64,000 bases of DNA. Origin: Pontibacter mucosus. Lineage in GTDB: Bacteria > Bacteroidota > Bacteroidia > Cytophagales > Hymenobacteraceae. Shown here piece after piece: positions 27,122-35,823 of this stretch. The notes beneath the pieces are model-generated. The model had not been told where the DNA came from and made no database searches. It was given only the letters and a program-made list of their open reading frames with translations. Where the stretch lies: NCBI RefSeq assembly GCF_003054055.1, contig NZ_QBKI01000002.1, positions 496,001 to 560,000 on the forward strand. The letters run 5' to 3'. The position numbers and the translations under genes were made by a program. Position 1 is the stretch's first letter. Each line of letters begins with the position of its first letter.

Positions 27122-28246
27122 ATGGAAACGATAGCTATCCGGGAGAAAATACCTTGTCTTAACCTGAAGGGGCAGCATGAGCAGATAAAGCATGAAATGT
27201 TCGAAGCGTTTGAGAAAGTGTATGACAATACTGCATTCTCAGGAGGGCCGTTTGTGGAGGAGTTCGAGCATAGCTTTGCCGCCTTTTGCGGAACAAAGTA
27301 TGCTGTGGGAGTTAACAACGGTACATCCGCTTTGCATCTTGCGCTGTTGGCTTTAGGCATAGGAACTGGCGATGAAGTAATAGTGCCGGCCAACACATTT
27401 ATTGCCACTGCCTGGGGGGTGACCTACACAGGGGCAACCCCTGTGTTTGTAGACTGTTCTTCTGACACCTGGGAGATAGACTCGAGCAAGGTAGAAGAAC
27501 GGATTACCTCCCGAACCAAGGCTGTTATAGGTGTGCATCTTTACGGGCTTCCCTTTGATGTAGAGGCGCTAAAAGTTATATGCCAGAAGTATGGACTTTA
27601 CTTGCTGGAAGATGCCGCACAGGCCCAGGGAGCCAGGTACAAAGGAATTCCTGTGGGAGGTTTCGGGGAGATGGGCTGTTTTAGTTTCTATCCAGGTAAA
27701 AATTTAGGTGCCTGTGGGGAAGCAGGAGGCATCACAACCAATAACGAGGTGTATTACAAACACCTGCAAAGCTTGCGTAATCATGGTGCATCCGTTCGTT
27801 ACTATCATGATGAAGTAGGTTATAACATGCGGATGGGCGGGCTTGAAGGAGCATCCTTAAGTGTGAAGCTAAAATACCTGCCAAGTTGGAATGCCCGCAG
27901 AAAAGAAATAGCCAAGCGATACCAGCAGGAAATCAACAACCCGAGCATTCAATTACAGCACCAGCCGGAGTGGGGCGAATCTGTATATCATCTTTTTGTA
28001 GTGACCGCGCAGGATAGGGATGGCCTTCTTAAGTATCTGAATGAGCATAACATTTTCCCTGGCTTGCACTATCCTGTTTCCTGCCATTTGCAAAAGGCTT
28101 ATACATGCTTAGGTTATAAGGAGGGAGACTTCCCTAACGCCGAATATCTGGCGGGGCATTGCCTGTCGTTGCCCATGTATGCTGAGATGACGGATGAGGA
28201 GGTAAGTTATGTGATCGAGAAAGTTAACGCCTACGGCAATGCCTAA
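27122..28246 (+). CDS. DegT/DnrJ/EryC1-family sugar aminotransferase (WbpE-like)
   Basis: A 374-residue PLP enzyme. I start at the ATG at 27122, directly after the acetyltransferase stop; an in-frame upstream ATG would run inside that gene. GTSALHLAL at 67-75 binds the cofactor phosphate, Asp164 in LLEDAAQAQG contacts the pyridine nitrogen, and Lys193 in SFYPGKNLGA forms the Schiff base. It should transaminate the 3-keto sugar made by the Gfo/Idh enzyme. It overlaps the next gene by 8 bp. Confidence 0.9.
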   Translation: METIAIREKIPCLNLKGQHEQIKHEMFEAFEKVYDNTAFSGGPFVEEFEHSFAAFCGTKYAVGVNNGTSALHLALLALGIGTGDEVIVPANTFIATAWGVTYTGATPVFVDCSSDTWEIDSSKVEERITSRTKAVIGVHLYGLPFDVEALKVICQKYGLYLLEDAAQAQGARYKGIPVGGFGEMGCFSFYPGKNLGACGEAGGITTNNEVYYKHLQSLRNHGASVRYYHDEVGYNMRMGGLEGASLSVKLKYLPSWNARRKEIAKRYQQEINNPSIQLQHQPEWGESVYHLFVVTAQDRDGLLKYLNEHNIFPGLHYPVSCHLQKAYTCLGYKEGDFPNAEYLAGHCLSLPMYAEMTDEEVSYVIEKVNAYGNA

Positions 28247-28880
28247 GAAGAAGCTCATAATCTTCCCATTCAACGGCAACGGAATTGAGGCCTTGGACTG
28301 TATCAGCACCGACGAGTACGATTTTATTGGCTTTGTGGATGATATCCGAAAAGAGTCGAGCCACTATGATATTTATACCCGTGATATTCTGAATCAATAT
28401 AGGGAAGTTTACGTGCTTGCAGTACCTGGCAGCCCGGCATCTTTTCGAAAGCGTCAGGAAATAATCAGCTCTTTAGGTATAGATAGTAGCCGATTTGTAT
28501 CGGTTATACACCCTAGGGCATCGGTTGGAAGAGGCGTGCAGGTTGGAATGAATTGTCTAATTATGGCAGGTGTGGTACTCACAAGCAATGCTCAGATAAA
28601 GGACCATGTCTGCATACTTCCGAACTCTGTGGTACACCATGATGCAGTTATTGGCGACTACACACTCATAGGGAGCAATGTGGTTATTGCCGGAGGAACG
28701 ACTATCGGAAAGAACTGCTACATCGGGAGCGGCTCCAATATCATCAACGGCATAAGCATAGGTGATGCATCGCTGATAGGCTTAGGGAGTAATGTTCTGA
28801 ATCATGTAAAGGGTAATGCTAAAATGGTGGGAAACCCTGCCAGAGACTTAAATGCCCATATCAAGCAGGAAGTATTTTAA
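28239..28880 (+). CDS. NeuD/PglD-like sugar acyltransferase
   Basis: A 213-residue protein with an N-terminal Rossmann-like sugar-binding domain (KKLIIFPFNGNGIEALDCI) and a C-terminal left-handed beta helix (HPRASVGRGVQVGMNCLIMAG onward), the layout of NeuD and PglD. These N- or O-acylate amino sugars, commonly at C4 of UDP-4-amino sugars. The catalytic-type histidine pair is visible in NSVVHHDAVIG. It overlaps the previous aminotransferase gene by 8 bp. Substrate inferred only. Confidence 0.83.
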   Translation: MPKKKLIIFPFNGNGIEALDCISTDEYDFIGFVDDIRKESSHYDIYTRDILNQYREVYVLAVPGSPASFRKRQEIISSLGIDSSRFVSVIHPRASVGRGVQVGMNCLIMAGVVLTSNAQIKDHVCILPNSVVHHDAVIGDYTLIGSNVVIAGGTTIGKNCYIGSGSNIINGISIGDASLIGLGSNVLNHVKGNAKMVGNPARDLNAHIKQEVF

Positions 28881-28891
28881 ACAGCGGTGGC

Positions 28892-29869
28892 ATGGCAAAA
28901 GTATCAGTGATTATACCAGTCTACAACGAGGAGGAGAACATACATCGTCTGGTGTCTGAATTGAATTCATACTTCCAGGACGAGCCGAGGTTCTCTACTG
29001 AGATTGTCTTTGTGAACGATGGCTCGTCAGATGCTACGATGGCGAGACTGAGAGAGGCCCCACACCATGCCTATACGTATAAAATCATAAGCTTTTCCAG
29101 AAACTTCGGTTCGCACGCCGCTTTACGCGCGGGCATTCAAAAGGCACAAGGTGATTATATCACCTTCATGTACGCTGATTTACAGGACCCCCTCACCTTG
29201 GTAAGCCGGCTGTATGAAGAGATGGAAAACAAAAAGGTAGACATTGCCTGGGCATTCAGAAACTCAACAGCGGTGTCCACCTCCGATAAGCTTTTCTCAT
29301 CGGTTTATGCTACGCTTATGCGCAACTACGCAGTGCCCAACTTCCCTAAAAAAGGGTTTGACATCGTCATGTTCAGCAAAAAAGTGAAGGCGTGCCTAGA
29401 TGAGGGCATCGAGAATAACTCTTCTGTTTTTATTCAGATTCTGAATTTTGGCTTCAGGCAATCCGGTATCACGTATGATAAGGGAAAGCGATTAGCCGGA
29501 AAGTCGAAATGGACCTTGTCTAAGAAAATAAAGCTTTTGATTGACTCCTTTGTAGCATTTTCCTTTGCCCCGATTCGGCTAGTGTCATTTATCGGGATAG
29601 TCTTCTTCGTGTTGGGTGTTGCCTGGTCAGGCTACATTATTTTCCGGAAGGTATTTTTTGATGACTTAGCCAGTGGCTGGCCAGCGCTGTTATCCATCCT
29701 GATGGTAGGTTTTGGGATTACCAATATTTCGCTTGGTATCATAGCAGAATACTTGTGGAGAACCCTCGATGCCAGCAGGAAGAGGCCTGTGTTTGTGATT
29801 GACGAAGTGGTAGAAGAGGCAATGGAACCAGCGTCTGTGCACAACGTACTTCTAGATGTATACAAATGA
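28892..29869 (+). CDS. Family 2 glycosyltransferase of the DPM/GtrB type (polyprenyl-phosphate sugar synthase)
   Basis: A 325-residue GT2 enzyme. It begins AKVSVIIPVYNEEENIHRLV, has VNDGSSDATM and the metal-binding FMYADLQDP, and ends with two membrane helices (near residues 230-255 and 265-290). This is the GtrB/DPM1/ArnC architecture that transfers a sugar from a nucleotide onto polyprenyl phosphate. It overlaps the next gene, a small flippase-like protein, by 4 bp. Together they can make and flip a lipid-linked monosaccharide for use by GT-C enzymes. Confidence 0.87.
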   Translation: MAKVSVIIPVYNEEENIHRLVSELNSYFQDEPRFSTEIVFVNDGSSDATMARLREAPHHAYTYKIISFSRNFGSHAALRAGIQKAQGDYITFMYADLQDPLTLVSRLYEEMENKKVDIAWAFRNSTAVSTSDKLFSSVYATLMRNYAVPNFPKKGFDIVMFSKKVKACLDEGIENNSSVFIQILNFGFRQSGITYDKGKRLAGKSKWTLSKKIKLLIDSFVAFSFAPIRLVSFIGIVFFVLGVAWSGYIIFRKVFFDDLASGWPALLSILMVGFGITNISLGIIAEYLWRTLDASRKRPVFVIDEVVEEAMEPASVHNVLLDVYK

Positions 29870-30234
29870 GCAAAACAATCTTATATATCCTGCTGTATGC
29901 CGCTTTCAACGTGTCGGGGGCCGCTTTGATTAAATGGCAACTGAAAGGGAAGAGCCTGGAGACAATAGGGGAGTGGTTAAAACTCATGCTTAACCTGCCC
30001 TTTGTGGCCGCTTTTATGCTCATCGTTTTTTCAGCACTGGCATTTTTTAAAGCCTTGTCTACAAACAACTTTTCGCTTATCATACCTATTGCAACAGGTA
30101 TAAATTTTATACTTACGATAGCTGTTGGCTACTATCTGTTTCAGGATAGATTATCGATGCTTTCTTTCGTAGGCTTCATCCTCATTATCACCGGAATTAT
30201 TGTACTCAGCATAAACAACCAAGCCCATGCATAA
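29866..30234 (+). CDS. EamA/SMR-like small membrane protein, probable lipid-linked sugar flippase (ArnE/F-like)
   Basis: A 122-residue protein with four membrane helices, related in size and sequence layout to the drug/metabolite and small multidrug resistance group (ALSTNNFSLIIPIATGINFILT, GYYLFQDRLSMLSFVGFILIITGIIVLS). ArnE/ArnF are relatives that flip undecaprenyl-phosphate-aminoarabinose. Its 4-bp overlap with a DPM/GtrB-type synthase strongly suggests the same kind of job. It also overlaps the next gene by 8 bp. Confidence 0.77.
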   Translation: MSKTILYILLYAAFNVSGAALIKWQLKGKSLETIGEWLKLMLNLPFVAAFMLIVFSALAFFKALSTNNFSLIIPIATGINFILTIAVGYYLFQDRLSMLSFVGFILIITGIIVLSINNQAHA

Positions 30235-31210
30235 CAAAATAAAGAATAGCAGCATCCTGGTAACGGGTGGTGCAGGTTTTATAGGTTCTTATGTTGTTGA
30301 AGAGCTACTCCGGTACGAACCGGCCAAAATCATTATTCTGGATAACCTGATACGCGGAAGCATTGATAATATGAGCTCTTTCATCCATAACCCGGTGGTG
30401 GAGTTTGTAGAAGGTGACATAAGGGATTATGCGATAGTGGAGCAATGCTTGGAAGGTACAGATTACGTCTTCCACATGGCTGCCTTGCGGATTAATGCCT
30501 GCGCTGCAAATCCCCGGGAAGGTTTTGAAGTAATGTTGGGAGCCACTTTTAACCTGGCGGAGTTGTGTGCCAAGTATAAGGTGAAAAAAGTAATCTACAG
30601 CTCCAGTGCTTCGGTGTATGGATTGGCACAGCACTTCCCTACACCGGAAACAGACAACCCCTATGATAACCAAACCTTCTATGGCGGAGCCAAACTATGG
30701 GGAGAACAACTGTTCAGGAGCTTCAAGTTTATGTTTGGTCTGGACTACGTGGCACTGCGCTATTTCAATGTGTATGGCGCCCGCATGGACACGGACGGAA
30801 AGTATACCGAAGTGATGATTCGGTGGCTGGACTGCATTCGGGATAACAGGGCTCCTTTAATTTACGGAGATGGAAGTACCACTATGGATTTTGTATATGT
30901 CAGGGACGTAGCCAAAGCGAATGTAGCCGCATTGCTATCAGGGGTTACAGATGAGGTTTTCAATATTGGCAACTGTAAGGAAACAAGTTTGAAGGAGTTG
31001 CTGGAGGTACTTCTGAAGGTAAACAACTCATCCTTGATACCTGAACACAGGGAAGAAAACACGGTGAACCCGGTAAGCAGAAGATTAGCAGATAGTAGCA
31101 AAATAAGAGAATTGCTGCACTTTGAGCCGACAATAAGTTTGGAGGAAGGATTAGCTGAACTGAGCAAGTGGTATTTTGAGAGGAAGCAGGAAACAACGCT
31201 AAGCATATGA
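30227..31210 (+). CDS. NAD-dependent epimerase/dehydratase (extended SDR) for a nucleotide sugar
   Basis: A 327-residue extended short-chain dehydrogenase. TGGAGFIG at 13-20 binds NAD, and the catalytic pair is Tyr152/Lys156 (YGGAK) with a serine cluster at 125-127. RYFNVYGARMDTDGKYTEV is typical of UDP-sugar epimerases and dehydratases. It lies immediately before, and overlaps by 4 bp, a second sugar aminotransferase, so a 4-keto or epimerised intermediate feeding amination is likely. Epimerase and dehydratase cannot be told apart here. Confidence 0.85.
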   Translation: MHNKIKNSSILVTGGAGFIGSYVVEELLRYEPAKIIILDNLIRGSIDNMSSFIHNPVVEFVEGDIRDYAIVEQCLEGTDYVFHMAALRINACAANPREGFEVMLGATFNLAELCAKYKVKKVIYSSSASVYGLAQHFPTPETDNPYDNQTFYGGAKLWGEQLFRSFKFMFGLDYVALRYFNVYGARMDTDGKYTEVMIRWLDCIRDNRAPLIYGDGSTTMDFVYVRDVAKANVAALLSGVTDEVFNIGNCKETSLKELLEVLLKVNNSSLIPEHREENTVNPVSRRLADSSKIRELLHFEPTISLEEGLAELSKWYFERKQETTLSI

Positions 31211-32376
31211 TACCTATAGCAAAGCCTTACTTAACAGAGGAGGAAGCCCAGGCGGCTTATGACACCATCTTATCAGGTTGGATTACGCAGGGACCTAAAG
31301 TGCAGGAGTTCGAAGAGAAGTTTGCTGCGTACACAGGCGCCAAGTATGCGGTAGCTGTTTCCAACTGCACAACGGCCTTGCACCTTGCTATGATAGTCGC
31401 TAGCATTGGCCCAGGTGATGAGGTGATTTGTCCCTCCATGAGTTATATCGCGACGGCTAATGCCATCAGGTATGTAGGTGCTACGCCTGTATTTGCAGAA
31501 GTAGAACCGGACACCTATAATCTCGATGCAGCTGATGCTGAAGCAAGAATTACAGACAGAACGAAAGCTATACTTCTCGTGCATCAGATAGGTATGCCTG
31601 CAGATATTGACACCTTCAAGGATTTATGCAGCAAGTATAACCTCAAGCTTATAGAGGATGCTGCCTGTGCAGCTGGCTCGGCTTATAAGGGAGCAAAAAT
31701 AGGTTCTCACTCTGAACTGGTATGTTTCTCTTTCCATCCCAGAAAGGTGATTTCAACAGGTGATGGAGGCATGATTACAACGAACCGGGAAGATTATTAT
31801 GACAGGCTGAAGCTGTTAAGGCAGCACGGTATGTCTGTAAACGACCGGGTTCGCCATGAGGCCAACAGGATAATCTTTGAAGACCACGTGGAGCTTGGGT
31901 ACAACTACCGGATGACTGATATACAAGCTGCGGTAGGTATCAAACAACTCGAGAAGCTGGACTGGATTGTTGAAGAACGCAGAAAGATAGCGGCGGCTTT
32001 CAATCAGGCATTTAATGGTATTGATTCCATTCGACTGCCACAGGAGCACGAAGGTTACTTTAGCAACTACCAATCCTATAGTATTTATCTGAAAGACACA
32101 GCTGCAGTAAGTAGAAATACCTTGATGCAAAAGCTGCTAGATAGAGGTGTAGCTACCAGACGGGGTATTATGAATACGCATCGGGAAACAGCCTATAAAA
32201 ATTATGCGCCTGATGTCTCGCTTCCTGTCTCTATGGAATTACAGGATAATTCAATCATACTGCCCCTGTATGTGCCGATGAAGCCAGAGGACATAAATTA
32301 TGTGATAGATTGCTTTAAGAAGGAGATATTGCCTGTTGCGCAAATAAAGCTTTGTTACAGGAAAGAACAAGGTTAA
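31207..32376 (+). CDS. Second DegT/DnrJ/EryC1-family sugar aminotransferase
   Basis: A 389-residue PLP enzyme with Asp151 (LIEDAACAAGS) and Schiff-base Lys180 in FSFHPRKVISTGDGGMIT. The HPRK context resembles the PglE/GDP-perosamine synthase branch (C4 transaminases), unlike the earlier aminotransferase with YPGKN, so the two likely make different amino sugars. It overlaps the SDR gene by 4 bp. A 264-bp gap follows, ending this sub-operon. Confidence 0.88.
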   Translation: MIPIAKPYLTEEEAQAAYDTILSGWITQGPKVQEFEEKFAAYTGAKYAVAVSNCTTALHLAMIVASIGPGDEVICPSMSYIATANAIRYVGATPVFAEVEPDTYNLDAADAEARITDRTKAILLVHQIGMPADIDTFKDLCSKYNLKLIEDAACAAGSAYKGAKIGSHSELVCFSFHPRKVISTGDGGMITTNREDYYDRLKLLRQHGMSVNDRVRHEANRIIFEDHVELGYNYRMTDIQAAVGIKQLEKLDWIVEERRKIAAAFNQAFNGIDSIRLPQEHEGYFSNYQSYSIYLKDTAAVSRNTLMQKLLDRGVATRRGIMNTHRETAYKNYAPDVSLPVSMELQDNSIILPLYVPMKPEDINYVIDCFKKEILPVAQIKLCYRKEQG

Positions 32377-32640
32377 AGAATATTTTAAAGTAAAAGGGAT
32401 TTAGGTTACGGCAGTACTTTTTAATAAAATAACATAGGGTGTATAGAGGAGTGTTTATGGTATTCGTTAGTATTGATTTGACTTTTCAAATCTGAAGTTA
32501 CCCAAATTAAAGCCAAGTAAAATATCACGCCTAAGAGTTAAAAGTATAATCTATAAAAATAATCACAATAATTATGGTTAATATTTTATTGATATCGTAT
32601 ATGACATAAAATGTTTTTAGAGGTATTAACCCCACAGCAT
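32377..32640. promoter_or_regulatory. 264-bp gap before the export genes, with a small inverted repeat
   Basis: AT-rich, no gene. GATTTGA (32475-32481) and TCAAATC (32486-32492) form a 7-bp inverted repeat with a 4-nt spacer. The break between the sugar genes and the wza-wzc-wzx group makes a promoter here likely, but no consensus could be fixed. Confidence 0.4.
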
Positions 32641-33423
32641 ATGATTTCCAAAGCCCTATTCTTCTGCTGCCTCTTATTTTTAGTTGGTTGTTCTCCGAGG
32701 AACCTGACCTACTTAAGTGATTTAAAAGAACAGGAGACAAAAGAAGAAGAGATTATAAATAATGTTGAGCCTACAATTCAGGCGAACGATATTCTGGATA
32801 TTACTATTACAAGTCTTAGTGCTGAGTCAAACGTAATGTTCAACAGTGGTATAATTCAGGTTGGGGGAGGCAGTGGAAATAATCCTGGAGCATCGGTAAA
32901 GCCGGTAGGTTACCAAGTGGACAAAAATGGCTATGTGCTTATCCCGGTGCTGGGAAAGGTACACCTGGCAGGGCTTACCAAAGAAGAGGCTAAAGAGAGA
33001 CTGACTTCAGTTCTGAGTAAATACGCCAGAGATCCGATTGTTGATATGAGGTACATGAATTTTAAAATTACTGTTATTGGCGAGGTAAATAATCCTTCTA
33101 CATTCACTGTGCCACATGAGCGGATAAATGTATTGGAAGCGCTGGGGCTTGCTGGAGATATGACACCTTACGGTAAGCGCGAAAATGTGCTGATTTTACG
33201 GGAACAGGATGGAAAACGCATTACGTCAAGGGTGAATTTAAACAACAAAGAGGTACTTAACTCCCCGTACTTCTATTTACAACAAAACGATATTGTCTAT
33301 GTAGAACCGGATAAAGTAAAAGCTGTACAAGTTAGCCCGGGACGCGCTAATTTTCAATTTGGACTCTCTGTTGGACTAGCATTATTGTCTGTAGTGACAA
33401 TACTAGTAACTCAGGTTTTTTAA
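32641..33423 (+). CDS. wza: Outer-membrane polysaccharide export lipoprotein (Wza-like)
   Basis: A 260-residue lipoprotein. I start at the ATG at 32641 because it gives a clean lipoprotein signal: MISKALFFCCLLFLVGC with the lipidated Cys17; an ATG 30 bp upstream adds an unneeded extension. The polysaccharide export domain (VEPTIQANDILDITITSLS) and an SLBB segment (GEVNNPSTFTVPHERINVLEA) follow. A C-terminal hydrophobic helix (FGLSVGLALLSVVTILV) could be the membrane-spanning helix. It forms the outer-membrane channel with the adjacent Wzc-like protein, 12 bp downstream. Confidence 0.92.
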   Translation: MISKALFFCCLLFLVGCSPRNLTYLSDLKEQETKEEEIINNVEPTIQANDILDITITSLSAESNVMFNSGIIQVGGGSGNNPGASVKPVGYQVDKNGYVLIPVLGKVHLAGLTKEEAKERLTSVLSKYARDPIVDMRYMNFKITVIGEVNNPSTFTVPHERINVLEALGLAGDMTPYGKRENVLILREQDGKRITSRVNLNNKEVLNSPYFYLQQNDIVYVEPDKVKAVQVSPGRANFQFGLSVGLALLSVVTILVTQVF

Positions 33424-33435
33424 GAGCAGAAGGTT

Positions 33436-35769
33436 ATGCGAGAGAAAGAATTATTCCCACTCAAATCTGAGCAACCACAAGCAAAAAACATAAGAGAGAT
33501 AATCAGCCAATACACAAAGTACTGGTATCTCTTTTTAATTGGAGGTTTATTAGGTTTTGGCGGGGCCTACCTCTATTGCTTATATTATACTATCCCACAA
33601 TACCGTATAGCAAGCACCATTTTGCTTAAGGGTGGGGAAAACGCGCCCGATGTAGGCGCGTTAGGAGACATAAGTATAAATAAGTCTGCGAAGAATATCA
33701 ACAATGAGATAGAAGTGCTTTACTCTTTGAGTCTCATGCAGCGTGTAGTAAGTGAGCTTAACCTATCAGTAGGTTACTTAGTTGAAGGCCGCGTGAAGAG
33801 CACAGAGATTTACGGGAGGGATGTACCAATCAGTGTTCTTATCAGCCGCTTTGACTCCACTGCCTATGGTAAGTCAGTGTTCATTCATCTGAAATCAAAC
33901 AACACATACCTTCTTGAAGAAGACTCCGGTAAAGTAACATCTAACAGATTCGGCAAACAAGTTAACAGGCCCTATGGTGCTTTTACTATCGTAACTGCAC
34001 CTAATAACGCCGGACACCATTTGGCAGGTAAAAAGATTCAGGTTGTTTTTCAGGATCTGAAGAAAGTTGCACAACATTATAACCAGGTTCTATATATTTT
34101 GCCTAAGCGTGATGATGCCAGTGTTTTGGAAATCAGCTTGGTAGACCCATTGCCAGAAAAGGGGATTAACATTATTAACAAGCTTATCGAAGTCTATAAT
34201 AATGAGGCAATCGAGGATAAGAACCTGCAGGCAGCAAACACCATTGAGTTTCTGGATGAGCGCTTAAAATATATTACCACAGAATTATCAGACGTAGAGA
34301 AAAATGTTGAAGATTATAAACGCCAAAATGAGCTGACTGATGTAAGTTCCTTGGCTTCGCAGTATTTGGAGCAAGCCGCAGGGTATAATAATAAGCTTTC
34401 GGAGTGGGCTATCCAGATAGACATTTTGGAGTCAATTGAAGAGTACCTGGGAAGCAATAATAACCAGTATAAGATGGTTCCAAGTACTTTAACCATTCAG
34501 GATCCTACACTTGCTGGTCTGATAGCAAGGTTCAATGAATTGCAATTAGAGCGTGAGCGCCTTCTAAGAAATGCTTTCCCTAATAACCCTCTGGTTCAAA
34601 ATATTAACGAGCAGTTAGAGGATCTGCGGGCTAATATTATTGAAAACCTAAGGAATATAAAGAAAGGGCTCATCATCACAAGCAATAACCTTAAGGCAAG
34701 CTCTGGTCAATACAAATCCAAGATAAGCAAAGTGCCTTCTATGGAGAGGGAGTTGCTGGAAATCAACAGGGAGCAGGCAATAAAACAGAACCTGTACCTG
34801 TACCTGCTTCAAAAACGAGAGGAAGCAGCTATATCCCTGGCTGCAAGTATCTCCAATACAAGGATTATTGATCCAGCAATTGCGACAGACTATCCTATCA
34901 GCCCTAATAAACGGAATATTTACATGATGTCAGTCTTACTAGGGTTAGCTGTACCATTTGCTGGCATCTTTGTCTATAGTTTACTCAATACAAAAGTACA
35001 AACACTGAAAGATGTTGAGCTACTGACAGGTGCCCCCGTAATAGGAGAACTGATTCATAACACTTCGGGTGAGGCACTTGTAGTTATGGCTGGCAATCGC
35101 TCCCCAATTGTGGAGATGTTTCGGCTCATTCGAGCCAAGCTTCATTTTGCAGCGGTAGACAAGGAGAATAAAGTTATACTTGTTACGTCAGGTACTAGCG
35201 GGGAGGGGAAAACTTTCTTTAGTATAAACCTTGGGGCAACTATGGCATTGACTGGGAAGAAGGTTATGTTGCTGGAACTGGATTTACGAAGTCCTAACCT
35301 ATGTAGCTATCTAGGATTGCCCCATGGTCTTGGTATATCAGATTACCTAGTATCCGACTCCATAATTTTAGATGATATAGTCATGGCTTCAGAAGAAAAC
35401 GAGGGGTTGTTTGTGATTGGTGCTGGTTCTATCCCACCCAATCCTGCTGAACTGATGATGTCGACTAAATTAGCCCATATAGTTGATAATTTAAGGGCAA
35501 GCTTTGATTACATCATCATAGATACTGCACCTGTAGGGCAAGTGGCGGATGCGTTTTGTCTTAGCAGTCTGATAGACTCCACTATTTATGTCATACGGTA
35601 TAATTATACTTATAAGGAGCAGATAACAACACTTGAAAGCATCTATCGAAACAAAGAGTTAAGCCACCCAATGGTCGTGCTGAATGACGCGAAGCCAGAT
35701 GGGAGGAATAAATATGGCTATGGGTATGGGGAATACGGGAGCAAAAGGAAGAAATCAATACTTTCCTAA
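33436..35769 (+). CDS. wzc: Polysaccharide co-polymerase and tyrosine autokinase (Wzc-like)
   Basis: A 777-residue inner-membrane protein controlling polymer length and export. An N-terminal helix (YLFLIGGLLGFGGAYLYCLY, about 32-52) and a second near 490-512 flank a periplasmic Wzz/GNVR region with coiled coil. The cytoplasmic BY-kinase has Walker A GTSGEGKTFFS (about 586), Walker A' LLELDLRSP and Walker B DYIIIDTAP. The C-terminal tyrosine cluster (YGYGYGEYG) provides autophosphorylation sites. Length and order match Wzc. Confidence 0.94.
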   Translation: MREKELFPLKSEQPQAKNIREIISQYTKYWYLFLIGGLLGFGGAYLYCLYYTIPQYRIASTILLKGGENAPDVGALGDISINKSAKNINNEIEVLYSLSLMQRVVSELNLSVGYLVEGRVKSTEIYGRDVPISVLISRFDSTAYGKSVFIHLKSNNTYLLEEDSGKVTSNRFGKQVNRPYGAFTIVTAPNNAGHHLAGKKIQVVFQDLKKVAQHYNQVLYILPKRDDASVLEISLVDPLPEKGINIINKLIEVYNNEAIEDKNLQAANTIEFLDERLKYITTELSDVEKNVEDYKRQNELTDVSSLASQYLEQAAGYNNKLSEWAIQIDILESIEEYLGSNNNQYKMVPSTLTIQDPTLAGLIARFNELQLERERLLRNAFPNNPLVQNINEQLEDLRANIIENLRNIKKGLIITSNNLKASSGQYKSKISKVPSMERELLEINREQAIKQNLYLYLLQKREEAAISLAASISNTRIIDPAIATDYPISPNKRNIYMMSVLLGLAVPFAGIFVYSLLNTKVQTLKDVELLTGAPVIGELIHNTSGEALVVMAGNRSPIVEMFRLIRAKLHFAAVDKENKVILVTSGTSGEGKTFFSINLGATMALTGKKVMLLELDLRSPNLCSYLGLPHGLGISDYLVSDSIILDDIVMASEENEGLFVIGAGSIPPNPAELMMSTKLAHIVDNLRASFDYIIIDTAPVGQVADAFCLSSLIDSTIYVIRYNYTYKEQITTLESIYRNKELSHPMVVLNDAKPDGRNKYGYGYGEYGSKRKKSILS

Positions 35770-35823
35770 AGTGCTTCAGTAGCTATTAGTAAGATTAAGA
35801 GCTGGTTGTAATAAAAATAATCT

